The position numbers and the translations under genes are program-made. Below are positions 19,191-27,065 of a stretch of 27,065 nucleotides of DNA, in pieces. Each line of letters starts with the position of its first letter. Position 1 is the first letter of the stretch. The notes under the pieces were generated by a model. The model did no database searches. It was not told the DNA's origin and worked only from the letters and a program-made list of their open reading frames with translations. Source of the stretch: Russula earlei (taxonomy: Eukaryota > Basidiomycota > Agaricomycetes > Russulales > Russulaceae); contig JAGFNK010000661.1 in assembly GCA_025769875.1 (NCBI GenBank), forward strand, positions 1-27,065, read 5' to 3'.

Positions 19191-22100
19191 TCAGAATGCG
19201 ATTTCATTCGCGTGATGATCTATGTATTTATTTACATAAAATGAATCAAATGCATCTAGTGAATAACTATAATGAAAATCAAGTGGTAGCCCTTTATTGC
19301 CATAAACTGGAATGAGATGGGCACCCCGCAGTAATGTATCTAGATGTAAAATGGATTGGTATCGTCTGCCAGTGGTGATGTCTGGGCGAACCACCCACAG
19401 CCCTGTTACAGGGTCACGTCTTACCCTCTTAAACCAGTGCGCAAGAGCACATGGGTAATGGACGTTTCCATATTCGAACGAGAATAAAACCATGACCCTT
19501 ACCACAGTCATGCCTCTCATCCCTGGCTTTGTCTCATCCTCAACAACAAATGCACAGTCACGACGTGGTCCACAGCCCCGCCATGACGGCGTAGAACGGA
19601 TGCGCTCGCGCCGCATCCCATGCGTTCCACTTGGATCGCTCGGTGCATAGAACGTTGCCACAGCCGAGTGAAACACGGAAATCTTGCCCGTGATCGGGGG
19701 TAGCTTGTTGGCGTCCTGACAGAGCTGATCTGCGACACATTCCAGAGCCATGTCATGAAGCCCTGGTGTGCCTATGTGGAGAGAAAGCGCTTCGATGTCC
19801 CGTGGATATCTGCGTGCTTCATGGATTCAGCTATTGACTGATCGGAAAGTGAGATACTAATAGGACGTACCACGAGTTTGGGCCAACTTTACACGCCCAA
19901 GGGTGGCCTGGCCTTGTACAGGACTGCAATCGTCGTCTTCATCGTCAGAATCTGTCGCGAGTTCCCGAGAACGGATGCTGCCAGTGTACTATCGGAACTG
20001 TGGCCAGTGCCACCTGGCAACATGCCACGCGCAGTGAACTCGCTGCGCATTGCAGCAAGCTTATCCAGACGCTGGTTGATGAGAAGCATCTGGCCTAATG
20101 CATTGTACTTGTTGGATCGGCGCCATGGTTTCTTGACGGCCGTAATGTGGCGGGATTCAGTAATTGAAGAACACAGGGCCCCCGGGGGCTCCAAAATCTT
20201 CGATCAAGCGACGGTAATGAAAGAACGCATGTTGCCTTGGGAGTGAGAATCCTGGTTGGCCGAACGCCAGGGATCCGAAACAACCTCGCGCAGCTCTCGG
20301 AAATTATGCAATGCGGCATCGAACGCATCCAATGTGTCGGATAAGATGTCCTGGCGTCGAGCAATGTAGCATGCGTCCAAAAAGGCAGGACAGGCATTTA
20401 ATAACCTCGTCCGGTACATAACCTATGATTGCAGGTACATACACCTACAATATCACTTGGTACTCAGTGCAGAATGATGTAAACATCGTACCTTCATTAA
20501 CGCCTTTGAGTCATCCCCGGTTCCACTGCTTGAATTGGCGACCTTGAGGGAATCGACGGAGGCCAGGGAAAGGGTGGCACTGCAGCAATGCTGTCAACAC
20601 ATTAAAAATGACAACCCTTCAATTATTGTGAGGATGACATACCGTCGATCTATGTCATCAAGGATCGCGTTTGCTTTCCGTTCACCATTCTTTGCGAGTA
20701 GGTAATTGCATACCCATTCCACTAGGTGATCCTTGAATGTTCCCTTGATGACCTGGTGTAAGAGATCGGGCGAAAGCATTTGATGAATGTCGGCACGCTG
20801 GAAAATCTGAAGTGAATGGCTGTAAACACATATTCAATTAATTGGAGGTGAGGGCAAGAGCAAGTAAATGGACTCACTATAACATCGTCGTCAATTCCAT
20901 ACTCCTTCCAAAGTGTTTTGGAATCAAGCAAACCAGTCAGGCCTTCTACAAGTCTTGCTGTTCGAGGACCTGTATAGACGTCAAGGCTTCCTGGTAGTGA
21001 TCTACATCTAATGATACAGTCAAGTGCCGCTGTGGAATAACATGAAGTACTCACTTTGGGCACCAGCCCTGCACAAGACCTGTGAGCATCACTTGCTCAG
21101 GGTAGTCAGCGATGAACGCAACAAGGTCATATATGACACGTCTGAAATGCCCGTCTGGACATCTCCGCACAACTGGTTCGTGCATCCCTTGGCACAATGG
21201 GCGCAGGACTGCCGCTATTGAGGAATGATATAGCTGCCGTTTGAACGTTCGAAATGCTGTGCTATCGTCGGAGCGACGATCACCTGGATTACGCATTTAA
21301 GTATCCTGACTATGTGCAGCATGATGGCGGAAATTGTGTACTTACTGTGAGGGATGGCTAGGAAAGCAATTGGGATCACTGCACCACGGTGTGCGCGTCG
21401 TACTGTATTGTGAACGTTGCCGATTGATAAATACAGAGGGTGATATTCGACGTGGCCAGTTGCCACCGATACGGTTGTCACTCCCGATATGATTGGGCAA
21501 TACATTGCACCTAGTGCATTTGGGTTCGCCTTCATGATCACATCCTATGTGCGGGCGCATCAATACACATGTCCAAGATAATACTGGAACTGTGAGGCTT
21601 ACACACTGTCTCCAAGCCATGTTTCCAGACATGACATTACTCCAGCGACGCCTTCCATCTGCATCAAGATCGATATACGGGCGTAGGTCAAATTGACCCG
21701 CAAAGGCAGCGGAGTTTAGCATCGTTGATACGACAGCATCGGGGTTGCGATACCAGATTTCGTAGTCCGTTTGCATCCAATCTGGGATGCTCTCACCAAC
21801 ACTTACATCTCCAGAGAATCGTGCTCGCAGGCATTCCCAAGGAATGTCGCCAAGCTCAGAGGAATCGATCATCGCATGCATCTCTTTAAATGATCGGAAT
21901 GGGGCAGGATTACCCATCGATCTCGCCCATAAATCAAGAAGGGCATCGATATTTGAGTTTGAGAGTTCTGCACGACGGTAGAGGAGGTCAGCAAGGTTGA
22001 ATTGCACCTCACTGTCAAATGGGTGCCAATCCCCTTGCTGTGCCATTGCTCGCGGTGGTGGTGGCACACCAGGTGGGCAGACATGGCCATCAGAGTCGCA

Positions 22101-22422
22101 TGGGAGTGCTGCTCATAAGCCCAATGGTCAGTGAAAATTCAACAACAAAGGGGGTACACTTCAAGTTACCTGTCAGATGAGGATGTTCCTTTTTCTGACC
22201 AACCTGGCCCAGATCGTTGGCTAGCAATGCAGGAGTGCCGTGACCCGTATCATGAGAACCACTGTGCCAGTGATGATGATCTTCATATTCTTGACCATCT
22301 TGTGGGTTGGGTTGGTGATTGAAAGACCCATGGTGAACAGCTCGGACATGGTATGTACATCCATGCTGACTCTTGAACGTTATAGGGCAGTTTGGATAGG
22401 GACAATGAAGTCTGTACACCAT
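19191..22422 (-). pseudogene. Plavaka-type transposase, frameshifted
   Basis: Start ATG at 22422 (MVYRLHCPYPNC). Exons 22170-22422 (C2H2 finger, TFKSQHGCTYHVRAVHH), 21603-22108 (DWHPFDSEVQFNLADLLYRR), 21346-21544 (TTVSVATGHVEYHPLYLSIG), 21055-21283 (CPDGHFRRVIYDL...QGWCPK), 20878-21007 and 20643-20806 (SPDLLHQVIKGTFKDHL) splice in frame. From exon 7 (20492-20590) onward the frame breaks. Extra bases lie near 20565 and 20518, and further slips near 20385, 20290, 20240 and 20185. The tail ITESRHITAVKKPWRRSNKY and the C-terminal ILHLDTLLRGAHLIPVYG, VNKYIDHHANEIAF then lie in different frames. The usual Asp-Lys before TTVSVATG is replaced (ISGVTTVSV). It would excise and insert DNA; this copy cannot encode an intact enzyme. 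Confidence 0.88.
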
Positions 22423-22490
22423 AACGCTCAGCACGCACCACTAAAGATGGAGCACGCTACTTTTCATTACTATGAGACAGGCCTGGACAA

Positions 22491-22529
22491 TTTTCGAGCA
22501 TTTCGTCTGGGTGCTAAGGGTGTCAAGTG
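22491..22529 (-). repeat. Candidate right terminal inverted repeat of the Plavaka-like element
   Basis: Minus strand from 22529 reads CACTTGACACCCTTAGCACC, then CAGACGAAATGC. It lies about 107 bp upstream of the transposase ATG, a normal distance for an element end, and pairs with the repeat at 19012. Confidence 0.5.
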
Positions 22530-22900
22530 TGGAAAGACATCTACTTGATGCTACTGTAATGACCCGAAATCACCGTGACCCTGCCATGATGCGAGGAGAC
22601 TAGCGCTAGTTTGGCGTGGGACCACCGATGCTTTTACCAATGAATAGGAACGGAACGGAACACTGGCATGTGACCAAGCGGAAAAGGACCTCTCCGTGTT
22701 TTGGGAATGCTGAGAGTTTACCGTTCAAACGTAGGGCTCCGCACCGTATACAGTATTGACGGGTCACTTACTAGTATGGTACAAATTTTACCATAACCCG
22801 TAACCGTAAAGCAAAAAAAAAACTATTGACGGTACGGTACGGGGGGTTATACGGCCGTAAACGGGTCAATACGGGTGTACGGTACAGTGTTATTCTATTT

Positions 22901-23080
22901 TTAGAGTCTCCTGTCAATTTCCATGCGCCTGCCATGCGCCCGGGCCTTTTGGTGTTGCTTCACCAATATCAATGTACGAATGGTCTCTGGTTGAAGGCTT
23001 GCATGCCGGAGTGAAATGGTATCACGGCCACCTGAGAAGATTCGCTCGACAGCAACAGCAGAGCCTAGCAAAGGAACGGA
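22901..23080 (-). pseudogene. hAT-family transposase, C-terminal dimerisation segment only
   Basis: Minus strand reads SAVAVERIFSGGRDTISLRH followed by ASLQPETIRTLILVKQHQK, the hallmark end of hAT (Ac-like) transposases in basidiomycetes. This part forms the dimerisation domain. No catalytic region or zinc-finger BED domain is found upstream, so this is a remnant that cannot act alone. Confidence 0.85.
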
Positions 23081-23306
23081 GCGCGGGCGCACGAGTGAGT
23101 GAGATTGTTTGTGCGTGAGTGATGCCAATCACGAGTGATTGATGGATCGCCCATCTGCTCCATATGATGCTTGATTCTTTACATCTCGTCTCACAACCTG
23201 AGATCAGCGTGATTCACCTTTCTTATGTTTAAATCTTCCCTGATGGCAGGCTTGCGTAGCCTGCAGCAATAGTCTACTTAAACCAGTAGATACTTCGATT
23301 AGTTCC

Positions 23307-23473
23307 CCTCAGTGATCGTCTACGCGCGCGTGTCACTGAGGTATGTCTTTTGTTATCTTACTTATGCACTGGACATAGACTACCCTTCAGCTATCTTATC
23401 TAGGTCTAGGTAATATTACAGTGATCGTCTAGACGCGCGCGCGAGTCACTAAGACTACCCTTCGGCTATCTTG
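23307..23473. repeat. Pair of CG-rich hairpin repeats with a repeated tail
   Basis: CCTCAGTGA and TCACTGAGG form a perfect 9-bp inverted repeat at 23307-23341 around a TACGCGCGCG core. A second copy at 23420-23450 (CAGTGATCGTCTAGACGCGC onward, ending GAGTCACTA) has a shorter stem and the palindrome CGTCTAGACG. Each is followed by AGACTACCCTTC[A/G]GCTATCTT, at 23377 and 23452. It lies inside the hAT remnant region. Confidence 0.8.
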
Positions 23474-24160
23474 CAGTGCAGCGTGATGGAGGTAACAAAG
23501 GCGAACCTGAGCAGCGATCTTGTGGCCGCTCTTTGTGGCTCTCCTTCCGGGCGAACGACAGACTTGCTGGTAGGCGAAACAAAAAGAACGATCTCAGTGC
23601 CGAGCCAGTGCGCCGAATCATCACCGGGTCAACTTGCGCCTCATTCATCTCCGGTCTGGATTGCGGTGGCGGATAGGTGGCTCGGCAATTACCAGACACC
23701 AGAGCTGAGCCTGACGTTAATGGGCCTCCCAAAGTCGGATTCTCCCGAAATGAACACGGCTACCTCCGGCCGCGTGCCTGTGTTAGTGATTGATTTTCCC
23801 TTAGACGCGCCTCGTCGTGTCCGTGTCGTGTCCCACCGCCGATCGACCGTGACGTTCGACGCTCCAAGTTCCCAGACAGGTGGTCGGAGTTTTCACAATT
23901 TGCTGACCCGTGGCACGTCATTGGTACCAACATGATCACATTACTATCCGGTAGGTCACGTTGAAAGCGAACTGTACTGCCGTCGACGGCCGTTTTCACC
24001 ATCATCATACGGCTGAGTACGGCACACCGGCCGTATCGGGTATGGCCGTCTTCCATGTATATTTTCTGACCGACGGTATGGTAACGGGACCCATATAATT
24101 ACGGTAGTACAGTATGGCCATAAGTCACGGTAACGGCGCGGCCTAGCCTGCGGTTGTAAG

Positions 24161-24436
24161 TAAGGCATCTAACATTGACAAAGGCAATGACGATCGTAGA
24201 CGAATAGACTGTTCATAAAAGAAAAGGGGATCAAGGGGCAATGAAGGCAAGGATCGGGAATGCCCCATGCCCGAGGAGCACGGAGTTGTAACGGAGAAAC
24301 CAAGAAGATGCAAGGACTACCTGATTTGATATGCCGAAGGCGAGGATCCAGTCACCATAGGCTGTGACCCCCCACGATTATCCAACCATATGGCCCTAGA
24401 GAGCGCCCATCATCATATGGTGGGTGAAATTTGTGA
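24161..24436. other. Stretch without recognised features
   Basis: About 275 bp between the TACGG-rich end of the hAT remnant and the plus-strand LTR-like repeat. No ORF, RNA or repeat is recognised. Confidence 0.4.
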
Positions 24437-25730
24437 TGTGAGCCTGCTAGCCGGGAAACTCTGACTTGTTCCCACCCCCCTTGCACTGCGCCAACGCGTT
24501 CTCCTCCCCATCGCCTTCATTCCTCTCACTCTCCAACTGTCGTCGCTCCTTCCCTCTCCTTCTCTTTCCATCTCGCACACTCCTCTTAACGTCATCCCCC
24601 ACGCGTTCCCCACTCTGTGCCCGGGAACTGCGACAACGGCTCAAGTCGATCGCCGTCGACGTCACCTGCCTCGCCGCCTACGCCCCACTCTCGTTGGTCC
24701 TCAAGTCGGAGCTCGGCTCCTCCACACATCGACCTACGGCACGACATCATCGCAGTTCGCCCGAGCCTCGCCCTCCTTTGTCCTTTGTCCACATCCATCC
24801 CCTGCGCCACTAGTCTTCCTCCTTCGTCTGCGTCATTATACTCTCGACCGTCGTCGACTCCCCTCGCATTCCCCACTCTGCGCCCGGGAACTGCGACAAC
24901 GGCTCAAGTCGCCGTCGACGTCACCTGTCTCGCCGCCTACGCTCCACTCTCGTCGGTCTTCAAGTCGGAGCTCGGCTCCTCCACACATTGACCTACGGCA
25001 CGACATCATCGCAGTTCGCCCGAGCCTCGCCCTCCTTTGTCCACATCCATCCCCTGCGCCACTAGTCTCCTTCGTCTGTGACATTATACTCTCGACCGTC
25101 GTCGACTCCCATTCATCTCACTCTCGCCCTTCCGTCATCGTCTCTCAAGCATCGTCCTCGCCCCCGCCACACGTCTACGCACAGACCCGAATGACGCACG
25201 CACGCCGTCATCGTCGCCTTACCCGAGGGCTCGCTGCCCTCAGCGCCTCGCCCTGTCGTTATCGCCGCATCGCGCCTCGCTCGCCGTATCGGAGTCGGAG
25301 GAACACGACACTTTTGGTACGCTCTTGACTGGTATACTCTACTGCTATGAATTCTTGCCCTGCTTCGTTTACTTACTTTCCGACTCTGTTTCCTTGCTGA
25401 CACTCGCCTCGTTCATATTAGTGTATAATGTCTTCCCGTTCGTCTTAGCTACAGTACTTAAAGGACTAGTAGCTACGGCTTCAAAGGAGAATCTTCTGCG
25501 TCCTCGTTAAACCTCGTCTGCCTGCGTGAATCCAACACCTCGACTTCCTCAAGCTCTTACTCACACGCACACACTTTCTCTCTCTCTCTCTCTCGCTCGC
25601 GTACATCCGAGACGCCAAACAACTGCGCGACCCTTGCTTGCTCTCGGTTCCTTCATGCTCGTACCCGCCCTCGGATCGTAGCCCCACGAACTCCGCGTGC
25701 CCGTGGTGGCGCGCTACACATGTTCACATG
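24437..25730 (+). repeat. LTR-like leader repeat, inverted copy (L3)
   Basis: Begins TGTGAGCCTGCTAGCCGGGA and is the reverse orientation of the copies at 15.05-16.34 kb. It has an internal tandem duplication of about 267 bp: the block starting CCCGGGAACTGCGACAACGG occurs near 24620 and again near 24887, each followed by GGAGCTCGGCTCCTCCACAC. The TATA-like element of the other copy is altered here (GCTATGAATTC). A (TC)n run lies near 25577-25594. The end is approximate; after TACACA at about 25720, the GCCAGCGGGAATC motif is repeated twice. Confidence 0.75.
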
Positions 25731-26168
25731 ATTCTGCGGCCAGCGGGAATCTTAAGTATCAATCAATCAGCCAGCGGGAATCCGCCTTGGAACTTGATAC
25801 ATCAAATTAACTTTCAACTCCGTGCTCTTCGCACAACGTGCCAGCCCTGATTCTCGCATTTTCTGAAACGTCTACACTTGACGCCTTGTCCTGTCTACCC
25901 TTCATTGATCTTGGCACAATGACTACTGAAACAAGACATCCGCTTTTCCTTTCCAAAAAGCCTGGCAGGTGATAGGCGCTCTCCTGTTCAACTGCAGGTC
26001 ACTGTTGTCACTTCCTTGATGGAGCTCCAGACCTCTATGGTAACTTATGGTATGAAACTGTTTCGGGTTGCGGGAGAAGATCAACGGTGACGTTTCACCT
26101 TGAAAAGCCAACCTCAGAGGGAGGTAAGCACGGTCCACTACCCATATCGTCTCTCATCTCACTCCCAC
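25731..26168 (+). other. 5' region of the DUF6532-like gene
   Basis: GCCAGCGGGAATC occurs twice near 25740 and 25770. A short ORF beginning at the ATG at 25920 ends near a GTGATAGG site and could be an untranslated or alternative first exon. Nothing else is recognised before the start codon at 26169. Confidence 0.4.
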
Positions 26169-27065
26169 ATGGTCACCACTCGCAAAGCCAACGCCTTGGC
26201 ACATCCTGGTCACGTTGTTTTACAAAACAAGCATACTCGCCGCACACAAAAACAAGTCCAGGAGGACAATGCTGCCACACTTGCCCGGAGAGAAGATGAA
26301 GAAGAGAACCGCCGTTCTGTCCTCAATCGTGTCGCACAATTGGAGGACCTGATAGAGTTAGAAGAGCAAACTCTCCATGCCCATTCATCGAGGCCGGACC
26401 TTTGTGTGTCCAAGCGACAGCCACAGTAAGTCACATGAAATGTATTGGCCATGACTGAGAAATTTTATAGGCAGTATGAGCACGACTCAGAAGAGCACGG
26501 CTCAGACAGAGATGGAGACAAGGAAAACCTCCGGATCATGACTCCACCTTTATCAACTGAACTCGACGACTTCAACGCTCAAGACGATACAGGTGATACT
26601 GATAACAGCGAAGGCGAGTCACACCTGATGGCCACCATGAGGAACGCCTCGAGAAAGAGGCCAGTGGTAAGTGGTCTGTGGCTAACATAAGAAATCCTCA
26701 TCATTGTTCACAGAAACCGAAGAGAGGATCCTTGAGATCCGAAATTACCGCTGCACGGAGTGTCAGTGGTGACTCCCCCTTGAGTACAAAACGCAAGATG
26801 GCAAGGAACAATAGGTGAGTATGCTCATTACATACCTCTTCGTCTTCTCAACGTGATCAGTGCCTTCCCTAAACGCCTCAAACGATGTGATGCCATGGTA
26901 GGCCTGTTACATGCCGAAGAACCCCAGGCTGGTGAGTTTGATATTGATGAGCCTGAAGAGCTCCTCCTGCGTGTAGAAGCAAGCAAGAGCTCTGCACCAC
27001 AGCCAGTAAGGAGGATTCCAACCAACAGAACAGAAGTCATGCATCTTCACTGGCACGCAAGACGC
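26169..27065 (+). CDS. DUF6532-like protein, N-terminal half, 3' end outside the window
   Basis: Exons 26169-26425, 26471-26666, 26714-26814 and 26861 to the edge join over introns of 45-47 nt, all keeping frame. The start MVTTRKANALAHPGHVVLQN followed by KHTRRTQKQVQED matches, from memory, the conserved N terminus of the DUF6532-type proteins (x-HPGxVVL, TRRTKxQ). A charged coiled-coil segment follows (RREDEEENRRSVLNRVAQLE). After it come an acidic region and several basic clusters (KPKRG, KRKMAR, PKRLKR) that look like nuclear signals, then the start of a folded part still open at the window end. Function is unknown. It sits downstream of the L3 repeat just as the C-terminal half at 14.1-15.0 kb sits downstream of L1. 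Confidence 0.65.

Larger units (their letters stand above)
19012..22529 (-). mobile_element. Plavaka-like (CACTA-related) DNA transposon, degenerate
   Basis: A transposase of the Plavaka type occupies most of this interval on the minus strand. Candidate terminal inverted repeats are CACTTGACACCC at the right end (minus strand, from 22529) and CAGCCGACACCC at the left end (plus strand, from 19012). They match at 9 of 12 positions, and each is followed by a CACGAAAT/GACGAAAT block. No clear 2-3 bp target duplication is visible (GGT left, TGG right). The termini are inferred; the transposase identity is firm. Confidence 0.7.
22740..24160. mobile_element. hAT transposon remnant with TACGG-rich ends
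   Basis: Two clusters of CCGTA/TACGG motifs lie at about 22740-22890 (CGTAACCGTAAAG, GACGGTACGGTACGGGG, TACGGCCGTAAACGGG) and at about 23930-24160 (TACTGCCGTCGACGGCCG, CATACGGCTGAGTACGGC, GACCGACGGTATGG). They bracket a hAT transposase C terminus. Clusters of short subterminal repeats are typical of hAT element ends. Exact termini and the 8-bp target duplication could not be fixed. Most of the transposase is missing. Confidence 0.6.

Noticed and set aside
19001..19207. Minus-strand ORF across the 18S fragment
   Set aside because: The frame is incidental. The nucleotide sequence matches ribosomal RNA and not a protein.
23230..23275. Possible tRNA-like hairpin (CAGGCTTGCGTAGCCTG)
   Set aside because: It is a single short stem-loop with no acceptor stem, T-loop or anticodon arm.
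23485..23935. 150-codon plus-strand ORF
   Set aside because: It has no recognisable motif, overlaps an opposite-strand ORF, and lies between hAT end clusters. It is treated as chance.

Overview
The window is nuclear DNA of a filamentous basidiomycete, most probably an Agaricomycete. The evidence is short introns (about 45-95 nt) with GTNNGT donors, several basidiomycete-typical protein families (a 456-aa membrane protein with the THGFF motif, a DUF3712-type protein, DUF6532-like proteins), and a Plavaka-type (CACTA-related) transposon. The species cannot be read from the sequence. All exon models were built by hand from reading frames, splice signals and remembered family motifs.

Positions 1-9.66 kb are ordinary, gene-dense chromosome. 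In order they hold: a PARP-type zinc-finger protein (minus, running off the left edge); a polytopic membrane protein (plus); a threonine-nucleophile isoaspartyl peptidase/L-asparaginase (minus); a Pex24p/dysferlin-domain peroxisomal membrane peroxin (minus); GPI mannosyltransferase 2 (plus), divergent from the peroxin across an 83-bp intergenic region; and a DUF3712-type protein (minus) whose N-terminal part I cannot find.

Positions 9.66-13.7 kb are decayed. A 300-bp CTAG-rich segment abuts the DUF3712 gene. Next is a broken alternative oxidase gene: two iron ligands are replaced, frames are shifted, and the 5' exons are missing. It runs directly into a 2.5-kb tandem array with a two-monomer higher-order structure, and the array monomers appear to carry a decayed piece of the same gene.

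Positions 13.7-27 kb are repeat-rich. Two genes of one uncharacterised DUF6532-like family lie in inverted orientation: a C-terminal half at 14.1-15.0 kb and an N-terminal half at 26.2 kb, the latter running off the right edge. Each is preceded by the same dispersed LTR-like leader sequence. Between them are a small acidic coiled-coil ORF, low-complexity proline-coding DNA, a fragment of a PA2G4/Ebp1-type gene, a frameshifted Plavaka-like transposon (3.5 kb) that holds a piece of 18S rDNA beside its transposase stop codon, and a hAT transposase remnant in TACGG-rich DNA.

The first third codes for housekeeping membrane, peroxisome and GPI-anchor functions with no common pathway. The rest is best read as a graveyard of transposons, captured gene fragments and repeat expansion.
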